DNA of 64,000 nucleotides from an uncultured Tropicimonas sp. Its GTDB lineage: Bacteria; Pseudomonadota; Alphaproteobacteria; Rhodobacterales; Rhodobacteraceae. Position 1 is the first letter of the stretch, and the number at the start of each line of letters is the position of its first letter. The notes below the pieces were generated by a model. It made no database searches. It was not told where the DNA came from and was given only the letters and a program-made list of their open reading frames with translations. The translations under genes and the position numbers were made by a program. This document shows, piece after piece, positions 20,118 to 29,621 of the stretch. The stretch covers positions 31,616 through 95,615 of the forward strand of contig CANMIP010000027.1 in assembly GCA_947497945.1 (NCBI GenBank), read 5' to 3'.

Positions 20118-20143
20118 GGGAGGGTGGCGCAGGCCACCCTCCC
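20118..20143 (+). terminator. Intercistronic hairpin between pstS and pstC
   Basis: An 11-bp perfect stem (GGGAGGGTGGC / GCCACCCTCCC) with a four-base loop, 23 bp after the pstS stop. There is no T-run, so it is more likely a partial terminator or an mRNA-protecting hairpin than a full stop; such structures are common after genes for abundant binding proteins. Confidence 0.65.
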
Positions 20144-20256
20144 ACCCAGGATACCTTCCTCCCCTGGTGCCCCGCTCAGACATGCCGGAAAGGCTGCCGG
20201 CGGGCGCCGTCGTTCAAGGGCCGCGCTTGCACCCCCGGGACGAAAAACGCGAATGA

Positions 20257-21750
20257 ATGAGGTTGCCGATGCCGGTGCTCTGGATCGTCCTTGCAGTCTT
20301 CGGACTCGGACTGATCGGTTATTTCGCCGGGCGCATGCGTGCGCTTGGCTCAGCTGGAGGCGATGCGCGTCGGCTTCACTCCCTTCCGAACTATTATGGC
20401 TGGCACGCGTTCATGTTGACGGTTGTGCCGGCCTTGCTCGTTCTGGCGGCATGGTTGCTCGTCGCACCGTCCATGATCGACACCAGGATCGGTGACTCGC
20501 TGCCCGAGAGCGCCATCGCGGAAGGCGGCAGCCGCAGCCTCGTGATGGCGGAAGTGCGCCGCGCGGCCGTTGCGCTCGACATGGCGATCGAACAGGGCAG
20601 GATGGACAGCGAAACGGCTGCGAACCTGCGCTCGGACATGGCCGATGTAACGGCGCGGCTCAAGGAAACCGGCGCGATCATCACCTCGACGATCACCCAG
20701 CCCGTGCTGCGCGCGGCGCAGGAATTCCGGGTGCTGTCCGGAATTTCGAATTTCTGGATGACGGTGGTGGTCGGCCTGCTCGCGATCGCGGGGTTCGCGC
20801 TGGCGCTCCTGCAGACACACAAGGATTTCCGGGCCCGCAACACGGTGGAGGCCGGGATCAAGACGATCCTCATCCTGGCATCGACCATCGCCATCCTGAC
20901 CACGGTCGGCATCGTGCTGTCGATGTTCTTCGAGACCGGCAATTTCTTCGAGAAATACGCCTGGACGGAGTTCTTCTTCGGCACCAAATGGGCGCCGGAT
21001 TTCCGGGGCGACTCGGAGCTGGGCATGCTGCCGCTGCTCTGGGGCACGCTTTATATCTCCTTCGTGGCGCTCGCCGTTGCGGTGCCGGTCGGGCTGTTCG
21101 CGGCGATCTACCTGTCGGAATATGCCGGGCCGAAGCTGCGCGCGGTGGCCAAGCCGATGATCGAGATCCTCGCCGGCATCCCGACCATCGTCTACGGCCT
21201 CTTCGCGCTGATCACGGTCGGCCCGATTGTCCGGGACTGGATCGCCCAGCCGCTGGGCCTGGGCAATTCGACCAACTCGGTGATGACCGCGGGCCTCGTC
21301 ATGGGCATCATGCTGATCCCCTTCGTCTCCTCGCTCTCCGATGACATCATCAACGCGGTGCCGCAGGCGATGCGGGACGGTTCCTTCGGCCTTGGCGCCA
21401 CCCATTCGGAGACGATCAAGCAGGTCGTGCTACCGGCGGCGCTGCCGGGCATTGTCGGCGCCGTGCTGCTGGCCGCGTCGCGCGCCATCGGCGAAACCAT
21501 GATTGTCGTCATGGGGGCAGGGGCCGCGGCCGCCCAGTTCCAGGAAGGGCTGGGCGCGGTGATCAACCCGTTCGAGGCCATGACCACGGTGACGGTGAAG
21601 ATCGTCTCGCAGCTGACCGGGGATACCGATTTCGCCAGCCCCGAGACGCTTGTCGCCTTCGCGCTCGGCCTGACCCTCTTCGTCATCACGCTGGGCCTCA
21701 ATGTTCTGGCCCTCTATATCGTGCGCAAGTACCGGGAGCAGTACGAATGA
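20257..21750 (+). CDS. pstC: Phosphate ABC transporter permease PstC
   Basis: Inner-membrane permease of 497 residues, longer than the classical PstC (about 320) because of an N-terminal extension with two hydrophobic segments (about 5-25 and 48-68) and a soluble region before the standard permease domain. The permease core carries the EYAGPKLRAVAKP region and the binding-protein-dependent transport signature. The extended form is usual in alphaproteobacteria. ATG 20257 or 20269 could be used. The stop overlaps the pstA start as ATGA. Confidence 0.92.
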   Translation: MRLPMPVLWIVLAVFGLGLIGYFAGRMRALGSAGGDARRLHSLPNYYGWHAFMLTVVPALLVLAAWLLVAPSMIDTRIGDSLPESAIAEGGSRSLVMAEVRRAAVALDMAIEQGRMDSETAANLRSDMADVTARLKETGAIITSTITQPVLRAAQEFRVLSGISNFWMTVVVGLLAIAGFALALLQTHKDFRARNTVEAGIKTILILASTIAILTTVGIVLSMFFETGNFFEKYAWTEFFFGTKWAPDFRGDSELGMLPLLWGTLYISFVALAVAVPVGLFAAIYLSEYAGPKLRAVAKPMIEILAGIPTIVYGLFALITVGPIVRDWIAQPLGLGNSTNSVMTAGLVMGIMLIPFVSSLSDDIINAVPQAMRDGSFGLGATHSETIKQVVLPAALPGIVGAVLLAASRAIGETMIVVMGAGAAAAQFQEGLGAVINPFEAMTTVTVKIVSQLTGDTDFASPETLVAFALGLTLFVITLGLNVLALYIVRKYREQYE

Positions 21751-23114
21751 CCGACGCAACGGCAAACACGCCCGCCGCTCCGAAAGAGGGCAAACATGCG
21801 GGCTCGCTCTTCGATGCGGATGCCCGCACGCAGAAGCGCAATGCCTCCGAGGCGCGGTTCCGGGCGCTTGGGCTTGGCGCCATCGGGATCGGCGTCGCCG
21901 CGCTGATCGTGCTGCTGGTCTCGATCCTGTCCCAGGGCCTGCCGGCCTTCCAGCAGACCTTCATCACGCTGGATGTCTATCTGGACGAGGCCAAGCTGGA
22001 CAAGAATGGCGAGCGCGACATCGAGAAGATCAAGAAGGTCTCGACCTTCGGCTACGCGCCGCTGATCAAGAACGCCATGACCTCCCGCAATGAGGAACTG
22101 GGCATCGACATGGCGGCCCTGGGCGTATCCGACAAGGAAATGTCGGCGATGGTTTCCAAGGAAGCCGCCGCGCAGCTGCGCCGCTTCGTCATCGCCAACC
22201 CGGACCGGATCGGCGACACGGTGGAGTTCGAGTTTCTCGCCTCCGGCCGGATCGACGGCTATTACAAGGGCCGCGTGACCCTGGAGAGCGCCGAGCGTGA
22301 CAGCAATGTCTCCCCCGGCCAGCTCCAATATGCCGACGCGCTGAAAGAGGGCGGGGCGCTGAGCACCCATTTCAACTGGGGCTTCCTGACCATGGCGGAT
22401 GCCTCCGAGAACCGCCCCGAGGCCGCCGGGATCGGCGTGGCGATGATCGGCTCGCTCTACATGATGCTGGTCGTGCTCTTCCTCGCGCTGCCAATCGGTG
22501 TCGCCGCTTCGATCTACCTGGAGGAATTCGCGCCGAAGAACTGGTTCACCGACATGATCGAGGTGAATATCTCCAACCTCGCGGCCGTGCCCTCCATCGT
22601 CTTCGGCATCCTGGGCCTGGCGATCTTCATCAACTATGCCGGCCTGCCGCAGTCGGCGCCCATCGTCGGCGGCCTCGTGCTGACGCTGATGACGCTGCCG
22701 ACCATCATCATCTCGACCCGCGCCTCGCTGAAATCGGTGCCGCCGAGCATCCGCGATGCGGCCCTCGGGGTAGGGGCCTCGAAGATGCAATCCGTGTTCC
22801 ACCATGTGCTGCCGCTGGCCATGCCCGGCATCCTCACCGGCACCATCATCGGCCTGGCGCAGGCGCTTGGGGAAACCGCTCCGCTGATGCTGATCGGCAT
22901 GGTGGCCTTCGTGCGCGAATTCCCCTCGGCGCCGCCGGAAGGCTTCTTCGACCCGGCCTCGGCCTTGCCGGTGCAGGTTTATAACTGGACCACCCGTGCC
23001 GACCCGGCCTTTGTGGAGCGCGCTTCCGGGGCTATCATTGTCCTGCTGTGCTTCCTGCTCTGCATGAACTTTCTCGCCATCATCCTCCGTCGCCGCTTCG
23101 AGCGCCGCTGGTAA
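21747..23114 (+). CDS. pstA: Phosphate ABC transporter permease PstA
   Basis: Second membrane subunit of the Pst transporter, 455 residues, also with an extended N-terminal part (one helix near 40-65, then about 160 periplasmic residues) before the permease domain with SIYLEEFAPKN, the EAA-like loop, and GETAPLMLIG. It overlaps pstC by 4 bp, implying coupled translation, and is followed 20 bp later by pstB. Confidence 0.93.
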   Translation: MTDATANTPAAPKEGKHAGSLFDADARTQKRNASEARFRALGLGAIGIGVAALIVLLVSILSQGLPAFQQTFITLDVYLDEAKLDKNGERDIEKIKKVSTFGYAPLIKNAMTSRNEELGIDMAALGVSDKEMSAMVSKEAAAQLRRFVIANPDRIGDTVEFEFLASGRIDGYYKGRVTLESAERDSNVSPGQLQYADALKEGGALSTHFNWGFLTMADASENRPEAAGIGVAMIGSLYMMLVVLFLALPIGVAASIYLEEFAPKNWFTDMIEVNISNLAAVPSIVFGILGLAIFINYAGLPQSAPIVGGLVLTLMTLPTIIISTRASLKSVPPSIRDAALGVGASKMQSVFHHVLPLAMPGILTGTIIGLAQALGETAPLMLIGMVAFVREFPSAPPEGFFDPASALPVQVYNWTTRADPAFVERASGAIIVLLCFLLCMNFLAIILRRRFERRW

Positions 23115-23134
23115 CCCTCTGGAGGACCTGAAAA

Positions 23135-23932
23135 ATGAACGATTTGCGACCAGTGGAGCGCACCGTGGACACCAAGGAAATCAAGTTCGACTGCAGCGAC
23201 GTGCAGGTGCATTACGGCGCGACCCACGCCATCAAGGACGTGGCGGTCAAGCTCGAGGACAAGACCGTGACGGCTTTCATCGGCCCCTCTGGCTGCGGCA
23301 AGTCCACCTTCCTGCGCTGTCTCAACCGGATGAACGACACGATCGATATCTGCCGTGTTCAGGGCAAGCTGCTGCTCGATGGCGAAGATATCTATGACAA
23401 GCGGGTGGACCCGGTCCAGCTGCGCGCCAAGGTGGGGATGGTGTTCCAGAAGCCGAACCCCTTCCCGAAGTCGATCTATGACAACATCGCCTATGGGCCG
23501 CGCATCCATGGGCTGGCTAGGAACAAGGCCGAGCTGGACGAGATCGTCGAGAAATCCCTGCGGCGCGGTGCGATCTGGGACGAGGTCAAGGACCGGCTCG
23601 ACGCGCCGGGCACCGGCCTCTCGGGCGGCCAGCAGCAGCGCCTGTGCATCGCCCGCGCCATCGCCACCGAGCCGGAAGTGCTGCTGATGGACGAGCCCTG
23701 CTCGGCGCTCGACCCGATTGCGACCGCACAGGTCGAGGAACTGATCGACGAGCTGCGCGAGAACTACTCGGTGGTCATCGTGACCCACTCGATGCAGCAG
23801 GCCGCGCGGGTCAGCCAGAAGACGGCCTTCTTCCACCTCGGCAACTTGGTGGAATTCGGCGAGACCGGGCAGATCTTCACCAATCCGAAAGATCCGCGTA
23901 CGGAGAGCTATATCACTGGCCGGATCGGCTAA
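23135..23932 (+). CDS. pstB: Phosphate ABC transporter ATP-binding protein PstB
   Basis: Cytoplasmic ATPase driving phosphate import, 265 residues. Walker [10 protein letters not shown], the Q-loop ([10 protein letters not shown]), ABC signature LSGGQQQR and Walker [13 protein letters not shown] are all intact. CTGGAGGACC precedes the start. It lies between pstA and phoU in the expected order. Confidence 0.97.
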   Translation: MNDLRPVERTVDTKEIKFDCSDVQVHYGATHAIKDVAVKLEDKTVTAFIGPSGCGKSTFLRCLNRMNDTIDICRVQGKLLLDGEDIYDKRVDPVQLRAKVGMVFQKPNPFPKSIYDNIAYGPRIHGLARNKAELDEIVEKSLRRGAIWDEVKDRLDAPGTGLSGGQQQRLCIARAIATEPEVLLMDEPCSALDPIATAQVEELIDELRENYSVVIVTHSMQQAARVSQKTAFFHLGNLVEFGETGQIFTNPKDPRTESYITGRIG

Positions 23933-23949
23933 GGGAGAGAACAGACGCA

Positions 23950-24675
23950 ATGGTTATGGACAAGACCGAACGGCATATCGCACGTGCCTATGACCGCGAC
24001 CTGGAAGCGATCCAGGCGCATATCATGAAGATGGGCGGGCTCGTCGAGGCCGCTATCCTGGATGCCGCCGAGGCGCTGTCCTCCCGGGACGAGGAACTGG
24101 CCGAGAAGGTCCGCAACTCCGACCGCGCCATCGACGAGCTGGAAACGCTGATCCAGAACGAGGCGGCGCTGACGATTGCCGAGCGCCAGCCGATGGCGTT
24201 CGACCTGCGCACCATTCTCGCGGTGATGAAGATCGCCTCGAACCTGGAGCGCATCGGCGACTACGCCAAGAACATGGCCAAGCGGACCGGTGTCCTCGTG
24301 CAGATGAAGCCGATCGAGGAAAACTCGTCTTCGATCCGCCGGATGGCGAAGATGGTCGAGGTCATGCTCAAGGATGCGCTGGACGCCTTCGTGCAGCGCG
24401 ACCCGGAGCTGGCCGAGGATGTGCGCCAGCGCGACCTCGAAGTGGACCAGATGTACAACTCGCTGTTCCGCAACTACCTGACCTACATGATGGAAGATCC
24501 GCGCAACATCACGGCCTGCATGCACCTGCATTTCATCGCCAAGAATATCGAGCGGATGGGCGACCATGTGACGGCGGTCGCCGAGCAGGTGATCTATCTC
24601 GCCACGGGCGAGTTGCCCGAAGACACCCGTCCCAAAGGGGACCGGACCTCGGTCCATCTGGGCGAGGGCACCTGA
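23950..24675 (+). CDS. phoU: Phosphate signalling protein PhoU
   Basis: 241-residue all-helical protein with two three-helix PhoU repeats (about 15-105 and 120-215); the metal-binding E/DxxxD patterns appear as EEDNSD-like clusters in each repeat. It couples transporter state to PhoR and keeps the regulon off when phosphate is plentiful. ATG 23950 is preceded by GGGAGAG. The stop codon shares its last base with the phoB start (TGATG). Confidence 0.93.
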   Translation: MVMDKTERHIARAYDRDLEAIQAHIMKMGGLVEAAILDAAEALSSRDEELAEKVRNSDRAIDELETLIQNEAALTIAERQPMAFDLRTILAVMKIASNLERIGDYAKNMAKRTGVLVQMKPIEENSSSIRRMAKMVEVMLKDALDAFVQRDPELAEDVRQRDLEVDQMYNSLFRNYLTYMMEDPRNITACMHLHFIAKNIERMGDHVTAVAEQVIYLATGELPEDTRPKGDRTSVHLGEGT

Positions 24676-25367
24676 TGTCGCCGACGGAGCAACCAAGGGT
24701 GCTTGTTGTCGAGGACGAGCCTGCGCAGCGGGAAGTCCTCGCCTACAATCTCGAAGCCGAGGGGTTCCATGTCGAGAAGGCCGAGAACGGCGAGGAGGCG
24801 CTCCTGCTGGTCGATGAAGAGGCGCCCGACGTGATTGTGCTGGACTGGATGCTGCCCAATGTCTCGGGCATCGAGATCTGCCGCCAGCTCAAGACCCGCT
24901 CGGAGACCCGCAACGTGCCGATCATCATGCTGAGCGCCCGCTCCGAAGAGATCGACCGGGTGCGCGGGCTGGAGACCGGTGCCGACGACTATGTCGTCAA
25001 ACCCTATTCCGTTGCCGAGCTGATGGCCCGTATCCGCGCGCAGCTCCGGCGGACACGCCCCTCCAGCGTCGGCGAGAAACTGACCTTCGAGAACATCGTG
25101 CTCGATGCCGAGACCCACAAGGTTTTCCGCGACGAGAAGCTCCTGAAACTCGGTCCGACCGAGTTCCGGCTGCTGACCACCTTCATGGAGAAGCCGGGCC
25201 GGGTCTGGAGCCGGGAACAGCTGCTGGACCGGGTCTGGGGCCGCGACATCTATGTCGACACCCGGACAGTGGATGTGCATATCGGCCGGTTGCGCAAGGC
25301 GCTCTGCCAGCATGGCGGCAACGATCCGGTGCGCACGGTGCGCGGTGCGGGCTACGCGCTCGGCTGA
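24675..25367 (+). CDS. phoB: Phosphate response regulator PhoB
   Basis: OmpR-family regulator, 230 residues. Receiver domain with acidic residues VVEDEP near the start and the phosphorylation site D57 (LDWMLPN), then a winged-helix domain ending DTRTVDVHIGRLRKAL. Binds Pho boxes such as 18941-18973. It overlaps phoU by one base and closes the phosphate operon, which ends in the terminator at 25415-25440. Confidence 0.95.
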   Translation: MSPTEQPRVLVVEDEPAQREVLAYNLEAEGFHVEKAENGEEALLLVDEEAPDVIVLDWMLPNVSGIEICRQLKTRSETRNVPIIMLSARSEEIDRVRGLETGADDYVVKPYSVAELMARIRAQLRRTRPSSVGEKLTFENIVLDAETHKVFRDEKLLKLGPTEFRLLTTFMEKPGRVWSREQLLDRVWGRDIYVDTRTVDVHIGRLRKALCQHGGNDPVRTVRGAGYALG

Positions 25368-25414
25368 GAGGGTGTTTCGCGGGCCGGGGCCGAACAGGCG
25401 GCTCGAACAGGGCA

Positions 25415-25440
25415 GGGCGCTTCGGCGCCCGCTTTCGTTT
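25415..25440 (+). terminator. Terminator after phoB
   Basis: GGGCGC-TTCG-GCGCCC stem with a stable TTCG tetraloop followed by GCTTTCGTTT, 47 bp downstream of the phoB stop. Confidence 0.8.
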
Positions 25441-25669
25441 CAGCGCTCCGCTTGACTTGCGTCATGGAGATTTAGGGCCAGCTGTGTGATGATCTGCGGC
25501 GTTGCAGGTCCGGAAATGCTCGTCGGACTTCGCCCGGGATTCGGTCCGTTTCGACGATTTCATGGGAGCCCAGGCAGCGGCGATGTCCATTTCAGGAAGC
25601 TCCGGCAGAGGTGAGCGGCACGCCTTTCTCGCGTCAGTGCGTGTTCGCGCAATGGGGAGGATGTGGCGC

Positions 25670-26200
25670 ATGTTTTCGCGAACGGGCTGGCAAATCACGA
25701 GATGGAACGGGGAGACTCTTGGCCTGACCATCGGCCTCGGGCTTGCGGGCGGCACTCTTGAGATCGGGCTTTCGCACGGCTCCCGGATGCATACCCTGTC
25801 CTGCATTGGCGCCGGCGGTGCCATCGGGCTCGGCGCCGACATCACGCCGCCCTCCGGGGCGCTCGGATTCCAGACGCCGACACGGACCGATTACGGCAGG
25901 CTCTACAAGAACGACCTTGTCGTCGAGGACGAACTCGACTTCGACCTGCTGCGAAGCTCCACGCTCATGGTAACCGGTGTCGAGCTGCCAATCCTGGACG
26001 AAGGAGGCGCGGGATATGTGGTGCTGTTTTCGTCCGGCACCGCAACCGTCGCGACCATCGTGGCCGGCGCCGGCGGGATGTTGTCCATGCTAGTGGCCGG
26101 CGCGACCTGCCGGGCGATCGCCTTCGTCGGCACCGCCGCGCGGGGCGTGCCGGCAGCGGAACTGGCCGGCTATCGCTACAGGATCATCGGCGGCTCCTGA
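25670..26200 (+). CDS. Hypothetical glycine-rich protein
   Basis: 176-residue protein I do not recognise. It begins MFSRTGWQITRWNGETLGL and has glycine- and small-residue-rich stretches (LGLAGGTLEIGL, CIGAGGAIGLGAD) and a hydrophobic, alanine/glycine-rich C-terminal third (TVATIVAGAGGMLSMLVAGA) that could be membrane-associated or beta-rich. No signal peptide is clear. ATG 25670 is chosen because GGGGAGG ends 9 bp before it; longer in-frame starts reach back to 25502. Codon use is normal for the region, which supports expression. It lies alone between phoB and the NSS transporter. The preceding gap (25368-25669) holds only the phoB terminator. Confidence 0.55.
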   Translation: MFSRTGWQITRWNGETLGLTIGLGLAGGTLEIGLSHGSRMHTLSCIGAGGAIGLGADITPPSGALGFQTPTRTDYGRLYKNDLVVEDELDFDLLRSSTLMVTGVELPILDEGGAGYVVLFSSGTATVATIVAGAGGMLSMLVAGATCRAIAFVGTAARGVPAAELAGYRYRIIGGS

Positions 26201-26265
26201 GCGGAGATCTCACAGGATTGAACGCGTGGCGTTGAGAGACCCCGCTGCGGCGGGCAGTTTGGGTT

Positions 26266-26298
26266 GCCGGCATCCGATGATCTGGATCGGATGCCGGC
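26266..26298. repeat. Long inverted repeat between convergent genes
   Basis: A perfect 13-bp stem (GCCGGCATCCGAT / ATCGGATGCCGGC) around a 7-base loop, in the 144-bp gap between the hypothetical gene and the convergent NSS transporter. No T-run follows on either strand, but the position suits a bidirectional transcription stop. Confidence 0.6.
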
Positions 26299-26344
26299 CT
26301 TGCAAGGTTCCAGCGGATGTCTCCGGCGTCCCGGCAGGGCGGTC

Positions 26345-27688
26345 CTAGAACTTCAGGATTTCCAGACCGCTCAGGAGGATCAGCAAGATCGCGATCGGGG
26401 CGACGTAGCGCAAGATGAACATCCAGGCCTTGGTCAGGACGCCTGGTTCACCATCTCCCGACACTTCCCGGATCGCAATCGGCGCAATGACCCAGCCGGT
26501 GAAGATGCAGATCAGCATGCCGCCGACCGGCAGCATCAGCTTGTCCGTCAGCCAGCTTGCGGAATCGAGGAACCCTTGGCCCTTGATGAAGTGGATGTCG
26601 CTCCAGATGCCGACCGACAGCGACGACGGTATGCCAAGCAGGAAAATCACCACGCCGGAGCCGATCGTGGCCGTCTTGCGGGACAGGCCCATATTGGTGA
26701 AGAAAGCGACGACCGGCTCGAGGATCGAGATCGACGAGGTCAGCGCCGCGATGGTCAGCAGCACGAAGAAGATGATGGCGAAGAAATACCCGCCGGGCAT
26801 CGAGTTGAAGACCGTCGGCAAGGTGACGAATGTCAGGCCCGGCCCGGCCGCGGGGTCCATGCCGAAGGCAAAGACGGCCGGCAGGATGGCAAGCCCTGCC
26901 AGGATGGCGACCAGCGTATCCAGGAACGCGATCTGGACCACGGATTTTCCGATATTCGTCTGCCTGTCGACATAGGATCCGAAGGTCAACAGAATGGCCA
27001 TGCCGAGCGACAGGGAGAAGAATGCCTGCCCGAGCGCGGCCATGACCGTGTGGGCTGAGATCTTGGAGAAGTCCGGCGCGAGGAAGAATTCCAGGCCCTT
27101 TTCTGCGCCGGGGAGGGTCACCGAGCGCGCCACAAGGGCAACAAGGATGACAAAGAACAATGGCATCAGGAACTTGCTGGTCTTCTCGATGCCACCGGAA
27201 ACGCCCCCGATGACGATGGTGATGGTCACCGCCGCGAAGATGCCGTGATAGACGATCGGTGCCACCGGCGATCCGATGAAGGCCCCGAAGGATCCTCCGA
27301 TTGCTTCCGCGTCCATGCCCGAGAAAGTGCCACCGGCGGATTTGACGATATAGGCGATGCACCAGCCGGCGACGACGGAATAGAAGGACAGGATAATCAC
27401 GGCCGTTATGACCGCCAGGACGCCAACGAAGGTCCAGCCGGGCTTCCCGATCTTCCGGAACGCGTTGATGGCATCGGTCTGGGCGCTGCGGCCAATGGCG
27501 ATTTCCGCCAGCATGACGGACAGGCCGATGGTGAAGACGATCCCGAGATAGATGATGATGAAGGCCGCGCCTCCATTCTCTCCGGCGATATAGGGGAATT
27601 TCCAGATATTTCCGAGACCGATCGCAGAGCCTGCGGTGGCCAGGATGAAACCAAGGCGCGAGCCCCAGTTTTCATGTGTTGTGTTCAT
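26345..27688 (-). CDS. Sodium-dependent transporter (NSS/SNF family)
   Basis: 447-residue membrane protein of the neurotransmitter:sodium symporter family with about 11-12 helices. Start: WGSRLGFILATAGSAIGLGN, the TM1 sodium-site signature, followed by WKFPYIAGENGGAAF. Bacterial members usually import amino acids such as tryptophan, leucine or tyrosine; the substrate here is undetermined. ATG 27688 is preceded by ACAGGAAA. A small inverted repeat (CTGCATTC / GAATGCAG, 27708-27728) stands just upstream and may be an operator. Confidence 0.88.
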   Translation of the reverse strand: MNTTHENWGSRLGFILATAGSAIGLGNIWKFPYIAGENGGAAFIIIYLGIVFTIGLSVMLAEIAIGRSAQTDAINAFRKIGKPGWTFVGVLAVITAVIILSFYSVVAGWCIAYIVKSAGGTFSGMDAEAIGGSFGAFIGSPVAPIVYHGIFAAVTITIVIGGVSGGIEKTSKFLMPLFFVILVALVARSVTLPGAEKGLEFFLAPDFSKISAHTVMAALGQAFFSLSLGMAILLTFGSYVDRQTNIGKSVVQIAFLDTLVAILAGLAILPAVFAFGMDPAAGPGLTFVTLPTVFNSMPGGYFFAIIFFVLLTIAALTSSISILEPVVAFFTNMGLSRKTATIGSGVVIFLLGIPSSLSVGIWSDIHFIKGQGFLDSASWLTDKLMLPVGGMLICIFTGWVIAPIAIREVSGDGEPGVLTKAWMFILRYVAPIAILLILLSGLEILKF

Positions 27689-27707
27689 TTTCCTGTCCCT
27701 GAACATT

Positions 27708-27728
27708 CTGCATTCGAAGTGAATGCAG
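27708..27728. promoter_or_regulatory. Inverted repeat upstream of the NSS transporter gene
   Basis: CTGCATTC-GAAGT-GAATGCAG, a perfect 8-bp dyad 20 bp before the start codon on the minus strand. The position and AT content fit an operator near the promoter; no regulator is adjacent, so this is an inference. Confidence 0.4.
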
Positions 27729-28371
27729 GTGAAACATTAGGCTCCTGACGAGCTTTGGCGGCGGTAGATCACACCAGATCACTGACGGGAATGCGGCATC
27801 TGCTGACCGGACCTTGCGTCGCGCTGTTCTACCGACAATTTTGCGCTTCAGGCGCCGTTCGAGGTTTCTGACCGTCCGAAGCGGAGCAGGGGAGCGAGAT
27901 ACCCTGTTGCCGGAAACCCGGTCACCGGTCCGCGTCTACGCAGGTATCGAAATGTTTGCCGGTCAGGCCACAGCTGTTCTCGGCATCGTTCAGAAAGATC
28001 CGCTTGCGTCTCTATGACAGCACCGGTCGCTTGCCGACATGGCGTTCGTCGCGTGGACAGACGATGTCTCACGGCCAATCGGCTTCAAGTTCAGGGTCCA
28101 CTCCAGGGACTCGCTACAACGCTGGAAGGTGATGAGCCGGGCGGTTTTCGATACGCGAACGCAAGGCCGCCATTCGCCTTTGGCGGAACGGTGAAACGTA
28201 AGAGCCGGTCAGCAGAGGTCGAAACCGGGGGGGGCGCGCAGGTCAGAACAGATCGCGCCAAAGCGACATACATAAGTCCTGTAATCGGTATTATGTAAAT
28301 ATTACGTTGATGTCCGACCGGGCACCCCGTGCCCGGTACATATGAGACTCGCGTCGTAACCCGCAGACAAG
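27729..28371. other. Non-coding stretch between the NSS transporter and rquA
   Basis: About 640 bp with no convincing gene: the short frames here lack start signals and have no family resemblance. The only clear structure is a perfect 9-bp hairpin, ACCGGGCAC-CCC-GTGCCCGGT, at 28317-28337, which lies 35 bp beyond the rquA stop on the minus strand and may help end that transcript, although no T-run follows. Confidence 0.5.
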
Positions 28372-29118
28372 TCAGGCTTTCTTGATGCCCACGACCTTCT
28401 GGTACAACCCACCGAAGATCGTCTCCTTGCGCCACTCGAACTGGTCACGATCGTCGACATACTCCCAGAGCTCATGGCTCCAGAGCGCCTTTGCAAATGG
28501 TTCGAGCCATTTGAAGACCAGCCAGATGATCGGACGCATCGGATGCAGCAATGCCGGCTCATGGTAATCGACGAACATGAGTTTCCCGCCCGGCTTGACG
28601 TGGCTGGCCAGGTTGTTGGCGATGTCGCGTTTGTAGTCGTCCGGAACCTCGTGCATGAGGAAATAGGAATTGACCACGTCATAGAGTCCGTCACCCGTCA
28701 CGCGCGCGTCGCAAATCCCGGTCCGGGTTTGCGGCAATTGCGCGATCTTGCGGTTCACGTGATCGATCTGCACCTGTTGAATATCGGTGACGTGATACTC
28801 GCCCTCCGGCCCGACCTTGCCGGCCAGGTGCGACACGAGCTTGCCATAGACGGCGGCCGGCTGCAGCACGCGCGAACCCGCTTCGATTTCATCCCGCGCC
28901 GCGCGCATCAGCTTGTTCTGTTGCATCCAGAGGATTGTCGCGACGACAACTTCCCGGTCCAGGAGCTCGACCATGTTCGGCGCCACATAGGCCCAAGTGT
29001 AGACGTCGACGAGGTAATCCGGCAGCTTTGGCGCAGGCATGTCTTCCCAGGCGACCGACGGCGCGGACGATGCGACGTTCACCTTCTCTTTTCCGGCGAA
29101 ATCTACGCTGGCATTCAT
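28372..29118 (-). CDS. rquA: RquA-like rhodoquinone biosynthesis enzyme (SAM-dependent methyltransferase fold)
   Basis: 248-residue protein with a class I methyltransferase fold. It matches the RquA group in its diagnostic blocks: the TWAYVAPNMVELLDRE start, VLQPAAVYGKL, then FVDYHEPALLHPMRP, LEPFAKALWSHEL and the ending FGGLYQKVV. RquA is known to convert ubiquinone to rhodoquinone, the low-potential quinone used for fumarate reduction without oxygen, with SAM as amino donor. Non-RquA relatives exist, so function is probable rather than proven. ATG 29118 has GGAAAGGG about 10 bp upstream. It is a lone gene facing a 500-bp non-coding region. Confidence 0.65.
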   Translation of the reverse strand: MNASVDFAGKEKVNVASSAPSVAWEDMPAPKLPDYLVDVYTWAYVAPNMVELLDREVVVATILWMQQNKLMRAARDEIEAGSRVLQPAAVYGKLVSHLAGKVGPEGEYHVTDIQQVQIDHVNRKIAQLPQTRTGICDARVTGDGLYDVVNSYFLMHEVPDDYKRDIANNLASHVKPGGKLMFVDYHEPALLHPMRPIIWLVFKWLEPFAKALWSHELWEYVDDRDQFEWRKETIFGGLYQKVVGIKKA

Positions 29119-29621
29119 GGCTGGACCCTTTCCAAGTACGGAAGCGATTCCGCTCCCAGAATTTCGCGGCGCAAAGCCGACGCGCCGCTTTCGCAACCGA
29201 TAGCGTCTAAACCGGCTTTGCGGCGACATTATCTGCCTTTTCACACCCCGAAAATGCGTCAAACCCGGTAAAGAAGCGCAATGGCTGCATTGCCGATTTC
29301 ACGGGAGCGCAAGGCTCTGGTCCTGGAGGTTTCGAAACCGAGGCCGCCGCAAGGAGCAAAACGGGTCCCCCAGATGCGCTACAGCGAGAGAAACCCCTCT
29401 GGCGCACTGCCGAAAATGCCGAAAATTCATTAAAATTCAAATAGATTCGCTGCGAAATTGAAGTATTTGGACGATCCCGCGTTGATTGTGCCGGGCGACA
29501 CGCCATCAACCACCCCTGCCCCGACGCCGCGTCCATTCGCCACGACCTGCTTTCCCTAGCGTCTCGACACAAACCGTTCTTCGGACTATTTTGCCGCGAA
29601 CTCACGGGACGACTTATATAA
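29119..29621. other. Divergent non-coding region between rquA and aroQ
   Basis: About 500 bp that must carry the promoters of two divergent genes. The middle (29400-29470) is clearly AT-rich (AAATTCATTAAAATTCAAATAG), unlike the surroundings. I see no convincing FNR box, riboswitch or coding frame. Confidence 0.5.

Noticed and set aside
26264..27058. A 264-codon open frame antisense to the NSS transporter
   Set aside because: Composition bias only; the transporter frame has clear membrane helices and a ribosome site.
28014..28298. A 94-codon frame in the gap between the NSS transporter and rquA
   Set aside because: No ribosome-binding site, unusual codon use and no recognisable pattern.
27689..28371. 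Riboswitch upstream of the NSS transporter
   Set aside because: No glycine, SAM, TPP or other known aptamer core is visible; only a short dyad at 27708-27728.
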